Source: Nocardia sputorum
Lineage (GTDB): Bacteria; Actinomycetota; Actinomycetes; Mycobacteriales; Mycobacteriaceae
Direction: 5' to 3'
DNA length: 64,000 nucleotides
Assembly: GCF_027924405.1 (NCBI RefSeq)
Contig: NZ_AP026978.1
Span: 7,068,001 to 7,132,000, forward strand
Below the pieces are notes generated by a model. It saw only the letters and a list, made by a program, of their open reading frames with translations. It ran no database searches and had not been told where the DNA came from. Below, piece by piece: positions 9,942 through 24,241 of this stretch; position 1 is the first letter of the stretch, and every line of letters begins with the position of its first letter. The position numbers were made by a program, and so were the translations under genes.

Positions 9942-10319
9942 GCAGTGCTCCCCGACCGCCCGGCGGACTGCGGCGGAACACTGTGTCCAACACCACTCCA
10001 CGATATTTGCTGATTATGTGCTGAACGACACAGCGGGCAAAAGAGGCCGGACGGTCGGATCACATTCATGGCTTGTCACGCCCGTGTCGGAAATATCTCA
10101 ACGGCCCGATCGCCGAGTTAGCCGCTGCCACTTGGTTTGCCGCGTGGCGAACCGGGGAAATCCACTTCGACGCAGGTGAGGGCGGTTTCCGGGCTTTGTG
10201 AGGAAAGTCTCGGGTGGGTGTCGCGCGCCGGTTTCCCCAGGTGGCACCGGGTGCCATGGGGATCGATCGCACGGTACTCGCTGCTTTACACTGGACAACG
10301 CGCACACGTGGAGGACCGA
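9942..10319. other. Upstream region of the gltB leader
   Basis: No protein gene seen. Its right half probably holds the gltBD promoter: a TACACT hexamer at 10287-10292 would serve as a -10 element for a transcript that includes the mini-ORF at 10320 and the structured leader. A near-palindrome GGTGGCACCGGGTGCCA lies around 10235-10260. I could not recognise a GlnR or other known operator with confidence. Confidence 0.4.
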
Positions 10320-10337
10320 ATGCAGAAGCCCAGCTAA
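10320..10337 (+). CDS. Possible five-codon leader peptide (MQKPS)
   Basis: ATG CAG AAG CCC AGC TAA, preceded by GTGGAGGACCGA, a near-perfect Shine-Dalgarno at five-base spacing. It is too short to be a functional protein on its own, but such mini-ORFs in long leaders can couple ribosome movement to downstream RNA folding. It lies about 350 bases ahead of gltB and shortly before the alternative hairpins at 10425-10480. The ribosome site is seen; a regulatory role is inference. Confidence 0.4.
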   Translation: MQKPS

Positions 10338-10424
10338 ACCTGGTTATTAGCACTACCTAAGTTGGTTGGGCCCTGGACCTGACTTATCGTTTGCTCTTAC
10401 GCCGAACACAGAACGTTCGGCTAC

Positions 10425-10682
10425 CTCGCCCGCTCGGGCAGCCCTAGCCAGGTGCTCAGCGTAGCGGGCGAGCACCCGCTCGGAGGTAAGGATCTTGTTA
10501 GGGATCCGTTACCGAAGGGCACCCACTACGTCACAGAAGCGGGTGGAGACAACTGCAGACCTGACTGCACGCCGAAGACCATCAGCGCGGCTGGCTTCGG
10601 AACGTACGGGCGCAGTCTTGTACGGAGGCGTTCGACGAAAGGCCGTTTTTCTTCGAAGGCCGACTTTCTTGAAGGCAGAGGC
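10425..10682 (+). promoter_or_regulatory. Structured 5' leader of gltB
   Basis: Untranslated region with several inverted repeats. CTCGCCCGCT (10425-10434) pairs perfectly with AGCGGGCGAG (10463-10472), but the same AGCGGG can instead pair with CCCGCT at 10475-10480, so the two hairpins exclude each other. A further stem joins CCGAAG (10572-10577) to CTTCGG (10595-10600) with an inner CCA/TGG. A 63-codon reading frame starts at TTG 10495 behind CGGAGGTAAGGATC and ends at 10686, overlapping the gltB ATG by four bases (ATGA). It could be a coupled leader ORF or chance. No known riboswitch consensus was recognised. Confidence 0.5.
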
Positions 10683-15327
<4,645 letters not shown>

Positions 15328-15335
<8 letters not shown>

Positions 15336-16797
15336 CCCCCAAGGGTTCCTGAAGCACACCGCACGCGAACTGCCCAAGCGGCGGCCGGTGCCGCTGCGCC
15401 TGATGGACTGGAAAGAGGTCTACGAGGAGAACTTCTCCCACCAGACCTTGCGGACCCAGGCCAGCCGCTGCATGGACTGCGGTATCCCGTTCTGCCACAA
15501 CGGTTGTCCGCTGGGGAACCTGATCCCCGAGTGGAACGACCTGGTCTACAAGGACCGGTGGCGCGAAGGTATCGACCGGCTGCACGCGACGAACAACTTC
15601 CCGGAGTTCACCGGGCGGTTGTGCCCCGCGCCGTGTGAGGCGTCCTGCGTGCTCGGCATCAACCAGGATCCGGTCACGATCAAGCAGGTCGAGGTCGAGA
15701 TCATCGAGAACGCCTTCGACGAGGGCTGGGTGACCCCGGTCTACCCGACCCGCCTCACCGGCAAGAAGGTCGCCGTCGTCGGTTCCGGTCCGGCCGGTCT
15801 GGCCGCTGCGCAGCAGCTGACCCGCGCCGGGCACACCGTGACCGTGTTCGAGCGGGCCGACCGCATCGGTGGTCTGCTGCGCTACGGCATCCCGGAATTC
15901 AAGATGGAGAAGCGCTTCATCGACCGCCGTCTCGCGCAGATGGAGGCCGAGGGCACCATCTTCAAGACCGGTGTGAACGTGGGCGTCGACATCACCGCCG
16001 AGCAGCTGCGCGAGAAGTTCGACGCGATCGTGCTGGCCGGTGGCGCCACCCTGGCGCGTGACCTGCCGATCCCCGGCCGCGATCTGGACGGCATCCACCA
16101 GGCCATGGAGTTCCTGCCGTGGGCCAACCGGGTCCAGCTCGGCGACGACGTCACCGACGACGAGGGCCTGCCGCCCATCCACGCGAAGGGCAAGAAGGTC
16201 GTCATCATCGGCGGTGGCGACACCGGCGCCGACTGCCTCGGCACCTCGCACCGCCAGGGCGCGGCCAGCGTGCACCAGTTCGAGATCATGCCGCGTCCGC
16301 CGGAGGAGCGGGCCGCGTCCACCCCGTGGCCGACCTACCCGCTGATGTACCGGGTCTCCTCGGCGCACGAGGAGGGCGGCGAGCGGGTGTTCTCGGTGAA
16401 CACCGAGCGCTTCGTCGGCGCGGACGGCAAGGTGACCGGTCTGGACGCGCACGAGGTCAAGATGGTCAACGGCCGGTTCGAGAAGGTGGAGGGCACCGAC
16501 TTCACCCTCGAGGCCGACTTGGTGCTGCTGGCCATGGGCTTCGTCGGTCCCGAGAAGCCGGGCCTGCTCACCGATCTGGGCGTCGGCTACGACCAGCGCG
16601 GCAACGTGCAGCGCGACAAGAACTGGGCGACCAACGTTCCCGGCGTCTTCGTCGCCGGTGACATGGGCCGCGGCCAGTCGCTCATCGTCTGGGCCATCGC
16701 CGAGGGCCGCGCCGCGGCCGCGGGCGTGGACCGGTACCTGGAAGGCGAGACCGCCCTCCCGGCGCCGATCACCCCCACCATGGTGGCTCAGCGCTAG
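15328..16797 (+). CDS. gltD: Glutamate synthase (NADPH) small subunit
   Basis: Small subunit of GOGAT, 489 residues, which takes electrons from NADPH through FAD and two 4Fe-4S clusters to GltB. Seen: the N-terminal cysteine clusters ([14 protein letters not shown] about residues 48-61, and CPAPCEASC about 99-107), the FAD-binding [15 protein letters not shown] (about 152), the NADPH site [13 protein letters not shown] (about 293), and the late FAD contact [14 protein letters not shown]. The GTG start at 15328 sits behind TATGGAGGCC inside the end of gltB. A strong hairpin terminator follows, making gltBD a two-gene operon. Confidence 0.98.
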
Positions 16798-16824
16798 GTC
16801 CCCTCTCTTACCGGAGCGGAAAAG

Positions 16825-16859
16825 AAGGCGCCTGTGGACAACTCGTCCACAGGCGCCTT
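16825..16859 (+). terminator. Terminator of gltBD
   Basis: Perfect 15-bp stem, AAGGCGCCTGTGGAC with GTCCACAGGCGCCTT, five-base loop AACTC, then TTCC. The strongest terminator in the window and directly behind gltD. The stem happens to contain a DnaA-box-like TGTGGACAA, judged incidental. Confidence 0.9.
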
Positions 16860-17136
16860 TCCGCATGTCCGGGGCGTTCCGCCGCCTTGATCTCCGGGCT
16901 TCGAAGCGCACCGGGAACGGAAATCCGACACACTGCGGAGTTCGAATGGCATTGCGGCGTTCGTGGCTTTATTGTGATCTTCGGCGTGCTGCTGATCTTG
17001 GGATGCGGTTTTGGGTGCACGTCATCCGGTCGGGTGACTTGTGTTCACCCGGCGTGCACTGGAACGACATCCGGTGAGTTCAGCATTGACGCGGCAACTC
17101 GGCGGGAAGTTCGACGAGGGCGAGGTTTGGAGCGGT

Positions 17137-18036
17137 ATGCAGTGGAAGAAGGTCGTCGCGGCTCTGGGCGCGTCCGCGACCGTGATGTCCGGCTTGGTTT
17201 TCGGTGGTGCGACGGCGAGCGCCGCGCCCGGTTGCCCGAGCCTGTACGTGGTGGCGATCCCGGGTACCTGGGAGACCGGACGGGACAAGACCCCGCAGCC
17301 CGGCATGCTGGCCGGCGTCACCCGCGGCCTCCCGTCCAACACGGAGGTCGACTATGTGACCTATGCCGCGACCGCCTTCCCCTGGGAGGGTGAGGTTTAC
17401 GGCAACTCCAAGAAGGAGGCGGTCGACAACGCCCGGGGTCTGATCGCGAACATGGCGCAGCAGTGCGGCGCGACCAAGATCGCCCTAATCGGCTACAGCC
17501 AGGGCGCGGACGCCGCAGGCGATCTCGCCGCCGAGCTCGGCACCGGCCTCGGTGTCGTGCCTGCCGACCGCGTCGCCGGCGTCGGCCTGATCTCCGATCC
17601 GCGTCGTTCGCCCACCGACATCCAGGTCGGCCCGGTCGCTCCTGGTGCCGGCGCGGGCGGCCCCCGGGTCGGCGGCTTCGGCTGGGTCAGCGATCGCACC
17701 CGCACCATCTGCGCGCTCGACGACCTCTACTGCGCGACCGCGACCGAGGACTTCGTCACCCGGTTCGCCGGGTTCCTGGCCCAGGCGTCGGACGCCAACC
17801 CCGCCAACATGTGGCGCTACCAGATCGAGGCCGGCAACATCATCGGCGACCTGATGAGCTCGGGTGGCGTCCCGACTCTGCAGGCGCAGCTGACCGACTC
17901 GGCCAACCAGCAGCGGGCCAAGGACCTGGAGCGCTTCTACAAGTCGCAGGCGCACACCCTGTACGGCAGTTACCCGGTGGGTGGCGGTCAGACCGCCATC
18001 TCCTGGATGCACAACTGGATCGCGGGCATGGCCTGA
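17137..18036 (+). CDS. Secreted cutinase-family lipase, Culp6-like
   Basis: Secreted serine esterase of 299 residues. A Sec signal peptide (KKVVAALGASATVMSG..., cleavage near ASA-APG) precedes an alpha/beta-hydrolase with the nucleophile elbow GYSQG (about residue 121). Features shared with mycobacterial Rv3802c (Culp6), a phospholipase/thioesterase tied to mycolate envelope metabolism, are the PGTWETG opening, the segment GGFGWVSDRTRTICALDDLYC with paired cysteines, and a C-terminal His region (ISWMHNWIAG) that may supply the catalytic His. The ATG at 17137 follows TTGGAG. It is monocistronic with its own terminator. It is not next to the mycolate cluster here, so the substrate (lipid ester or polyester) remains open. 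Confidence 0.9.
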   Translation: MQWKKVVAALGASATVMSGLVFGGATASAAPGCPSLYVVAIPGTWETGRDKTPQPGMLAGVTRGLPSNTEVDYVTYAATAFPWEGEVYGNSKKEAVDNARGLIANMAQQCGATKIALIGYSQGADAAGDLAAELGTGLGVVPADRVAGVGLISDPRRSPTDIQVGPVAPGAGAGGPRVGGFGWVSDRTRTICALDDLYCATATEDFVTRFAGFLAQASDANPANMWRYQIEAGNIIGDLMSSGGVPTLQAQLTDSANQQRAKDLERFYKSQAHTLYGSYPVGGGQTAISWMHNWIAGMA

Positions 18037-18052
18037 GCCGCAGCGAAACCAC

Positions 18053-18086
18053 GGGCCCACCTCCGGATTCGGAGGTGGGCCCTTTT
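18053..18086. terminator. Shared terminator between convergent genes
   Basis: 12-bp perfect stem GGGCCCACCTCC/GGAGGTGGGCCC with loop GGATTC, followed on the plus strand by TTTT. Serves the cutinase gene and, from the other side, the small secreted-protein gene ending at 18103 (weaker, since no T-run follows on the minus strand). Confidence 0.85.
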
Positions 18087-18102
18087 CGATGTGGCCGGGC
18101 GG

Positions 18103-18426
18103 CTAGCTCGAGCCGGTCGGCGGCAGGAACTGCTGGAACTGGTGGAACTGGTGCGGCGGGCCCCCACGCCACGGGCCGTCACCCGGCCGGTCGTCCGGTC
18201 CACGGCGCGGACCGTCGTGCCGTTCATGGTGCTCGAAATGGCGGGGCCTGCCGTCGATGTCGGCGCCCTGCTGCGGTGCGTCCACCAGCTGTACCTGGCC
18301 CTGGGCGGCCGCGGTTTCGGCGGAAGCGTTCGCGGCGAGGGCGGCGAGCGGGACGGCGATCAGCGACCCGGCCACGGCGACCCGGGCCAGACGCCGCAGC
18401 GGCGTAGCGGTTTTGGAGAGCGACAC
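18103..18426 (-). CDS. Small secreted protein ending in LPPTGSS (copy 1)
   Basis: 107 residues, no known family. The N-terminus (SLSKTATPLRRLARVAVAGS, then a hydrophobic core and ASA-ET cleavage site at about residue 32) is a classic Sec signal. The mature part is short, hydrophilic and rich in His, Asp, Gly and Pro (HFEHHERHDGPRRGPDD), then HQFHQFQQFLPPTGSS to the end. The GTG start at 18426 follows AGAAAGGA. It is a tandem paralogue of 18676-19035: the signal peptide, the QVQLVD.PQQ segment and the last nine residues (QFLPPTGSS) are conserved while the middle diverges. LPPTG resembles a sortase signal, but no membrane helix or basic tail follows. Confidence 0.8.
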   Translation of the reverse strand: MSLSKTATPLRRLARVAVAGSLIAVPLAALAANASAETAAAQGQVQLVDAPQQGADIDGRPRHFEHHERHDGPRRGPDDRPGDGPWRGGPPHQFHQFQQFLPPTGSS

Positions 18427-18627
18427 GGAATTCCTTTCTCTCGAACCGTGAACCACTGTCGGAAGCGGCCCACCGGTCCTATCGAAGATTCCGTCACTGG
18501 GACACCGGTGCGACAGACCTGGCAATCGACTGTGAATGCTCAGCACGGAGCGATGGTGCGGGGCAACAACTCCCGGACGTGCCCGTTCTCATCGACGGTG
18601 GCCGGCACCGTCTCGTCGCACAACAGA

Positions 18628-18653
18628 GCCCGCCTCCGAATTCGGAGGCGGGC
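18628..18653 (-). terminator. Palindromic terminator between the paralogues
   Basis: A 26-bp perfect palindrome, arms GCCCGCCTCCGAA and its complement. It stands 22 bp beyond the stop of the minus-strand copy 2 gene. No strong T-run follows (TCTGTTGT). It resembles the hairpin behind copy 1 (CACCTCCGGATTCGGAGGTG), as expected if the whole unit was duplicated. Confidence 0.65.
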
Positions 18654-18675
18654 ACTGTTCGATGTGGTCGACTGG

Positions 18676-19035
18676 CTAGCTCGACCCGGTCGGCGGCAGG
18701 AACTGCTGCTGCTGCGGGCCATCCTGCCGCGGGGCGTCGTTCGGGCCACGGCCCGGGCCGTTGTCCGGTCCCTGACCTGGTCCGTTGTCGGGTCCGTGGC
18801 CGGGGCCGTCGTCCGGTCCACGGCCCTGATCGTCATGCCGTCCGTCACGGTCGAACTGGCGATCGTGGTCCGCGATCTGCTGCGGTGTGTCCACCAGCTG
18901 TACAACGCTCTGGTCGGACGGGGTTTCTGCGGATGCGGTCGCCGAGAGGGCCGCCAGCGGGACGGCGATCAGCGCGCCGGCTAGGGCCACCTGGGCCAGA
19001 CGCCGCAGCGGTGTAGCGGTTTTGGAGAGCGACAC
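18676..19035 (-). CDS. Small secreted protein ending in LPPTGSS (copy 2)
   Basis: 119 residues, no known family. A Sec signal peptide nearly identical to copy 1 is followed by VVQLVDTPQQ, an Asp/His patch, then a repeat of the type GPDNGPGQ (GPDDGPGH, GPDNGPGQ, GPDNGPGR, GPNDAPRQ) and QQQQFLPPTGSS. The GTG start at 19035 follows ACGAAAGGATTC, the same ribosome site as copy 1. The octapeptide repeats are predicted disordered and acidic and could bind cations. Both paralogues have their own leader and hairpin, so they are separate units made by tandem duplication. Confidence 0.8.
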   Translation of the reverse strand: MSLSKTATPLRRLAQVALAGALIAVPLAALSATASAETPSDQSVVQLVDTPQQIADHDRQFDRDGRHDDQGRGPDDGPGHGPDNGPGQGPDNGPGRGPNDAPRQDGPQQQQFLPPTGSS

Positions 19036-19148
19036 GAGAATCCTTTCGTTCGGATCGTGGGCCGCCGGTCGGAGCGGCTCACGTGTCCTATCTCAGCTCG
19101 CGTCACTGGCACATCGATGCGACCGGCCTGGCAATCGGCTGGGAAGGC

Positions 19149-19763
19149 TCAGCGCGGGAGGATATTGCGAGGCAACAGATCCCACACGTGGCCGTTCTCG
19201 TTCACGGTGGCGGCCGTGCGCCGCCCGGTGCGGGAGAACAGGATCCTGGTGATCGAGCAGTAGTCGATGGGGAAGGTCAGTGGTCTTTCCAGCCCGAGGA
19301 CCTCTTGCAGCAGCACGTTGATCACTCCGCCGTGCGCGAACGCGACCACCGTGTCCGCCGGGTCGGCGGCCGCGACGATATCGGAGACGGCAGCGTGCAC
19401 CCTGGCCTTGAACGCGGCACCGTCCACCTGCACCGGCAGGTGACCGGCCTTGATCCGGTCATAGGCGTCGCGGAATTCGACCTTGGCATCCTCGATGGGG
19501 ATGTAGGCAGGCAGATCGCGATCGTATTCGGCGAGGTCGTCGACTATGTCGACGCCGAGACCCAGCTTCGCGGCGGTCGGCGCCGCCGTTTCCCTGGCCC
19601 GGCGCTGCGGGCTGCTCACCACCCGGGACACCCGATGATGGCCGAGCGCCGCAGGCACCCGCTCGGCCTGCTCCACTCCCACCGGGGCCAATTCCGGGTC
19701 GGCGGGCCCACCGGAGCTCAGCATCCGGACCGGCTGGGCATGGCGAACGAGAATCAACTGCAC
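19149..19763 (-). CDS. Histidine-phosphatase superfamily protein
   Basis: 204 residues, histidine phosphatase (phosphoglycerate-mutase-like) fold. The phosphorylated His lies in LILVRHAQP at the N-terminus; the second active-site His is in VVAFAHGGVINVLLQE (about residue 145), and SSPQRRARETAAP carries the conserved Arg. The GTG start at 19763 places the RHA motif at residue 8, as usual. Substrate cannot be predicted; many family members are broad phosphatases. It is divergent from the Uma2 gene with about 90 bp between, so regulation may be shared. Confidence 0.85.
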   Translation of the reverse strand: MQLILVRHAQPVRMLSSGGPADPELAPVGVEQAERVPAALGHHRVSRVVSSPQRRARETAAPTAAKLGLGVDIVDDLAEYDRDLPAYIPIEDAKVEFRDAYDRIKAGHLPVQVDGAAFKARVHAAVSDIVAAADPADTVVAFAHGGVINVLLQEVLGLERPLTFPIDYCSITRILFSRTGRRTAATVNENGHVWDLLPRNILPR

Positions 19764-19854
19764 CCACCCCACTCTGCCGCATTCGCCTGCCCGGTCTCCT
19801 CTCGCCCCGGTGCGACCGCTGTGCATGGCCACCTGCGGTGAGATACTCGATGCC

Positions 19855-20433
19855 ATGCCCGTCGAGCCGTTTCCCCAGTGGCTGCGTCCGCCGCCCGGCG
19901 GGTTCGTAGCCGAGGATCTCGATCGCCTGCCAGACCTTCCTCCACACACCGAGTTGATCGACGGGAGTCTCGTCTTCGTGAGTCCGCAGGCGAAGTTCCA
20001 CATGCTGGCCATAACGTTGCTCGATTCCGTGCTTCGTCGGCTCGCCCCGGAACACCTGCGGGTACGCCGGGAGATGACCGTGACACTGGGACGGGACCAG
20101 CGCCCGGAGCCGGACCTGATAGTGATTCACGCCGATCGCGACGGTGGTCCCGAGCTGACCTCGTATCAGGCCGACGATGTCGTACTGGCAGTCGAGGTCG
20201 TATCCGCCGAATCGCGGACACGCGATCGAGAGCGCAAACCACAGCTGTATGCCCGGGCGGGCATTGCGCATTTCTGGCGGGTCGAGAACGTCGACGGCCG
20301 ACCGGTGGCGTATGTCTACGAGCTGGATCCGGCGACGAAAGATTACGCGCTCACCGGTATTCATCACGATCGGCTGAAGCTGACCGTGCCGTTCGATATC
20401 GACGTCGACCTCACCGAGATCGACCGGATCTGA
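19855..20433 (+). CDS. Uma2-family (DUF820) restriction-endonuclease-like protein
   Basis: 192 residues with the PD-(D/E)XK fold of the Uma2/DUF820 family. Seen: RPEPDLIVI (the PD Asp), AVEVVSAESRTRD (catalytic Glu and conserved Ser/Asp) and RKPQLYARAGIAHFW (Lys and the YA.AGI..YW-type signature). Most Uma2 proteins have no proven target, though the fold suggests a nuclease. The ATG at 19855 is preferred to earlier in-frame codons because it gives the usual MPVEPFPQWLRPP-type N-terminus. No partner methylase or antitoxin is adjacent. Confidence 0.87.
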   Translation: MPVEPFPQWLRPPPGGFVAEDLDRLPDLPPHTELIDGSLVFVSPQAKFHMLAITLLDSVLRRLAPEHLRVRREMTVTLGRDQRPEPDLIVIHADRDGGPELTSYQADDVVLAVEVVSAESRTRDRERKPQLYARAGIAHFWRVENVDGRPVAYVYELDPATKDYALTGIHHDRLKLTVPFDIDVDLTEIDRI

Positions 20434-20451
20434 AGCCGGTCGCGCGGGCCT

Positions 20452-20485
20452 GGTCAGGTGAGGCCGGGTCAGGTGAGGCCGGGTC
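20452..20485. repeat. Short tandem repeat, 15 bp x 2.3
   Basis: GGTCAGGTGAGGCCG occurs at 20452-20466 and 20467-20481, followed by a third partial GGTC. It lies just after the Uma2 stop codon. Probably slippage; no function suggested. Confidence 0.8.
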
Positions 20486-20605
20486 TCAGCGAGCACACGA
20501 CCGCGCAGCTGCTTGCCGAGCCGACATCGGGTGCACGGTGCCGTGGACGACGAGAAACGACGGCCCGGGTCGCGTCGCGTCATTCGGGCCGTCGGATGTC
20601 TGCCG

Positions 20606-20818
20606 CTAGGTGTTCTTCTTGCGCTTGGTCAGCAGGTAGATGCCGCCGATGATCAGCGCGACCACCAGCAGGCAGCAGATCGCGCCGATGATCAGGCCGC
20701 CTCCGCCCCTGCTCTTCTTCTTTTTGGCGGCCAACTCGAGCGCGGAGTTCCACGTGTCGGGGCTGGCCCATACGGTGTGGTCCAGCAGACTCGCGTTCGT
20801 CAGCAGGTCAAGGTACAT
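20606..20818 (-). CDS. Small single-pass membrane protein
   Basis: 70 residues, unknown function. A soluble N-terminal half (MYLDLLTNASLLDHTVWASP) is followed by a Lys-rich patch (AAKKKKSRGGGG), one membrane helix (LIIGAICCLLVVALIIGGIY, about residues 42-61) and a basic tail (LLTKRKKNT). The ATG at 20818 has an excellent AAAGGGG ribosome site seven bases upstream, which makes this a real gene despite its size. It lies 100 bp upstream (in strand order downstream) of lysX, on the same strand. Confidence 0.8.
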   Translation of the reverse strand: MYLDLLTNASLLDHTVWASPDTWNSALELAAKKKKSRGGGGLIIGAICCLLVVALIIGGIYLLTKRKKNT

Positions 20819-20917
20819 ATTCGAACCCCTTTGGTGTAGCGGCCTCCTCCCGGAGCCGAATCTCCAAGGGTAGCGGCCCGATTCGCTCGATGAGAACTCT
20901 TCCGGACGAAGGGGCGG

Positions 20918-23900
20918 TCAGCGGGGTTTCACCAAAGGGAAAGGCAAGGTCTCGCGAATGCTGCGGCCGGTGATCAGCATGACGATCCGGTCCACGCCCA
21001 TGCCCAGTCCGCCGGTGGGCGGCATCGCGTGCTCGAGCGCCTGCAGGAAGTCCTCGTCGAGTTCCATCGCCTCCGGGTCGCCGTTGGCCGCGAGCAGTGA
21101 CTGCTCGGTGAGCCTGCGGCGCTGCTCCACCGGGTCGGTGAGTTCGCTGTAGGCGGTGCCCAGTTCGACGCCCCAGGCCACCAGGTCCCAGCGCTCGGTG
21201 ACGCCGGGGATGCTGCGGTGCTGTCTGGTCAGCGGGGAGACCGAAGTCGGGAAGTCGATGTAGAACGTCGGCTCCTCGGTGCGGGATTCGACCAGGTGCT
21301 CGTACATCTCGAGCACCACCTGGCCGGCGTCCCACCCGTGCTGATAAGGCACGCCGGCCTTTTCGCACAGTTCGCGCAGCTCCGCGACACCGGTCTCGGG
21401 AGTGATCTGGCTGCCGATCGCCTCCGACACAGCGCCGTGCACTGTCTGCACCCGCCAGTCGCCGGAGATGTCCACCTCCTCGAAGCTGCCGTCGCCGTTG
21501 GGCCGCAGGGCCACCATGGCTCCGTTGGCCGCGATCGCGGCATTCTGGATCAGCCTCCGGCAGGTGTGCATCATGCGCTCGTAGTCGCTGTGCGCCTCGT
21601 AGGCCTCCAGGATGGTGAACTCGGGGTTGTGGCTGAAGTCGACGCCTTCGTTGCGGAACGTCCGCCCGATCTCGAACACCTTCTCCATGCCGCCGACGCA
21701 CAGCCGCTTCAGATACAGCTCGGGCGCGATCCGCAGGTAGAGGTCGAGGTCGTAGGCGTTGATGTGGGTGATGAACGGCGTGGCGTTGGCGCCGCCGTGC
21801 ACCTGCTGGAGGATCGGCGTCTCCACTTCCAGGAAACCGAGCGAGTTCAGCGAGTCCCGCAGCGAGCGCACCACCGCGCTGCGCTTGGCCAGCACCTCGC
21901 GGATCTCGGTGTTGATCGCCATGTCGACATAGCGCTGCCGCACCCTGGCCTCGGGATCGGCCAGCCCTTTCCACTTGTCCGGCAACGGGTGCAGGCACTT
22001 GCCCAGCATTCGCCAGTCGGCCGCGAGCAGCGAGAGCTCACCGCGCCTGCTCGCCCCGATCTGCCCGCTCACCTCGATCAGATCGCCGAGATCGAAGAAC
22101 TCGCCGAACTCGGCGCTGCGCGCGGCGCCGACCCGGTCGCGGTCGATGACCAGCTGGATGTCGTCGGTCCAGTCGCGGACCACGGCGAAGATCACGCCGC
22201 CGTAGTCGCGGATGCGCAGCAGTCTGCCGCAGACCCGCACCGTGGTGCCCCGGGGCGAACGCCGCGCGTCGGCGACGGTGTGCGTCGGGGGATAGGCGAC
22301 CGGATAGGGATCGATACCGGCATCGGCCAAGCGCGCCAGTTTGTCCATGCGCACGCGGACCTGTTCGGGCCTGCGCGGCAGTTGCTCCTCGGCCTCCGCC
22401 TCGGTGATGTCCGGCGGGCTGCCGTCGGTGTGCAGCCCGGTCACGGTGGCAGGCACCGCGACATGCTCACCGGTGTGGGCGGCGGCGTCGGGTTCCTTGC
22501 CGAACCGGGGCAGGAATCCCTCGGCCAGCGCGCTGGCCACCGCGACGCGCGGCAGCTGCCTGCGCTCTTCGAACAGGAAGAAGCGCGGCGCCCAGTACGG
22601 CTGGTACTTCACGTTCGATCGATACAGCGCCTCCAGCTGCCACCAGCGGGAGAAGAACAGCAGCACGCCGCGCCACAAGCGCAGCACGGGACCGGCTCCG
22701 ATCCGCCCGCCTTCCTCGAACACCGAGCGGAATACCGCGAAATTGAGCGACACCTTGGTGATGCCGTACTGCTCGGAGTTCAGCGCGAGCTGCGAGATCA
22801 TCAGCTCCATCACGCCGTTGGGCCCGCCGGGGTCGCGGCGCATCAACTCCAGCGAGGCGCCCGTGCGGCCCCACGGCACCAGCGACAACATGCCGAGCAC
22901 CCGATCCTGCGGGTTGACGGCCTCGACCAGCAAACAGTCGCCGTCCAGCGCATCGCCCAAGCGGCCGAGCGCCATGGAGAACCCGCGCTCGGTCTCGGTG
23001 TCGCGCCAGGCGTCGGCGCGGGCGATGATCCGGGCGAACTCCTCCGCGGGGATGTCGCGGTGCCTGCGGATACGGACGATGACGCCGTGTTTGCGCAGCC
23101 GGTTCGCGGCCTGGCGCACCGGTTTCATCTCCGGCCCCGCCAGCGAGAAGTTCCTGGTGTCCAGAATGGCCTCGTCGCCGAGGCGCAGCGCGGACAGGCC
23201 CGCGCGGCGGTAGGCCGTCGCACCGAGTTCGCTCGCGCCCATCACCGCGGGAGCCCACCCGAAACGATCGGCCAAGCGCAGCCAGGCATCGATCGCCTGC
23301 GGCCACGCCTCGCGGATGCCGACCGGGTCGCCACTGGCCAGGCACACGCCGAGCTCCACCCGATAGGTCACCGCCGCTTTGCCGCTGGGGGCGAACACCA
23401 CCGCCTTGTCCCGGCGGGTGGCGAAGTAGCCGAGGGAATCCTCCACGTCCGAGCGGTCCAGCAAACCGCGGATGGCCGACTCGTCGGTACCGGTCATCGC
23501 GTTCGCCGCCCGCTGCGAGCGCAGCAGGATGACCACCGCGGCCAGCAGCGCGACCGCGCCGAACAGGCCGAGCAGGAAGTTGACGAACGGCGGCGGATGT
23601 CCGTCGAAGTGCTCGTTGTCCGCCAGCACGGCAGCGGTCACGCGATAGACCGCCCACCCCGGTCGCTGCACGCCCTGCGGGAGGCTGCCGGGGAACAATT
23701 CCACCAAGCCCCACCCGAGCAGCGCGCCGATGGCCAGGCCGCCGGCCAGCACGCCGAGCGCCTTCCACCCGGCGCCGCGGCGCACCTTGGTGTAGAACTC
23801 CGGCCAGGCCGCGACGAGCACACCGATCGTGGCCAGGTGCAGCACCATCGCCACCAGCGCGTGAATACTGCCCCGATCGGCGAAGGTGACGGCGTTGACC

Positions 23901-24241
23901 ACGGCGTAGATCGCGAGATAGCCGACCAGCAACCACCAGGCGATCCGTTTGCGGCTGGCGATCGCGCCTGCCGTCAGCCCGACGACCAACGCCCACATCA
24001 GGTTCGTGTCGGGCGCGTCGAAGTAATACGTATCGATATAGCGGCGCGGCACCTGGGTCAGGAAACGCAGGCCGGGTGAGAGGCTCCAGAGGAAGCACAG
24101 CACCGCGAATACCCCGAGCGTCAATCCCGCGATATGCGGCACTTCCGAAAGTCGTCCGTGACCCCGGTGGGGAACCGGCGGAGTCGGTTTATCCGCGCGT
24201 GGTGCGGTATCGAGGTGTTGCTGGGCTTGCGTGGAGGTCAC
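20918..24241 (-). CDS. lysX: LysX: lysyl-phosphatidylglycerol synthase / lysyl-tRNA synthetase
   Basis: Two-enzyme membrane protein of 1107 residues (Mtb LysX is about 1170). The N-terminal six or seven membrane helices and the following DUF2156 transferase domain (about 270-560; [20 protein letters not shown], then [20 protein letters not shown]) move lysine from Lys-tRNA to phosphatidylglycerol, giving resistance to cationic peptides. An OB fold (about 650-745) and a class II synthetase core follow, with motif 2 [15 protein letters not shown] and motif 3 [12 protein letters not shown], which charges tRNA-Lys. The GTG at 24241 begins [10 protein letters not shown] ahead of the first helix. 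Upstream in-frame sequence lacks protein character. Confidence 0.95.
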   Translation of the reverse strand: MTSTQAQQHLDTAPRADKPTPPVPHRGHGRLSEVPHIAGLTLGVFAVLCFLWSLSPGLRFLTQVPRRYIDTYYFDAPDTNLMWALVVGLTAGAIASRKRIAWWLLVGYLAIYAVVNAVTFADRGSIHALVAMVLHLATIGVLVAAWPEFYTKVRRGAGWKALGVLAGGLAIGALLGWGLVELFPGSLPQGVQRPGWAVYRVTAAVLADNEHFDGHPPPFVNFLLGLFGAVALLAAVVILLRSQRAANAMTGTDESAIRGLLDRSDVEDSLGYFATRRDKAVVFAPSGKAAVTYRVELGVCLASGDPVGIREAWPQAIDAWLRLADRFGWAPAVMGASELGATAYRRAGLSALRLGDEAILDTRNFSLAGPEMKPVRQAANRLRKHGVIVRIRRHRDIPAEEFARIIARADAWRDTETERGFSMALGRLGDALDGDCLLVEAVNPQDRVLGMLSLVPWGRTGASLELMRRDPGGPNGVMELMISQLALNSEQYGITKVSLNFAVFRSVFEEGGRIGAGPVLRLWRGVLLFFSRWWQLEALYRSNVKYQPYWAPRFFLFEERRQLPRVAVASALAEGFLPRFGKEPDAAAHTGEHVAVPATVTGLHTDGSPPDITEAEAEEQLPRRPEQVRVRMDKLARLADAGIDPYPVAYPPTHTVADARRSPRGTTVRVCGRLLRIRDYGGVIFAVVRDWTDDIQLVIDRDRVGAARSAEFGEFFDLGDLIEVSGQIGASRRGELSLLAADWRMLGKCLHPLPDKWKGLADPEARVRQRYVDMAINTEIREVLAKRSAVVRSLRDSLNSLGFLEVETPILQQVHGGANATPFITHINAYDLDLYLRIAPELYLKRLCVGGMEKVFEIGRTFRNEGVDFSHNPEFTILEAYEAHSDYERMMHTCRRLIQNAAIAANGAMVALRPNGDGSFEEVDISGDWRVQTVHGAVSEAIGSQITPETGVAELRELCEKAGVPYQHGWDAGQVVLEMYEHLVESRTEEPTFYIDFPTSVSPLTRQHRSIPGVTERWDLVAWGVELGTAYSELTDPVEQRRRLTEQSLLAANGDPEAMELDEDFLQALEHAMPPTGGLGMGVDRIVMLITGRSIRETLPFPLVKPR

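Noticed and set aside
16825..16859. DnaA-box-like TGTGGACAA in the gltD hairpin
   Set aside because: It is fully explained by the inverted-repeat terminator, and there is only one such site with its complement in the stem.
19855..20433. Uma2-like protein as part of a restriction or toxin-antitoxin system
   Set aside because: No methylase, antitoxin or defence gene is adjacent; the neighbours are a phosphatase and a small membrane protein.
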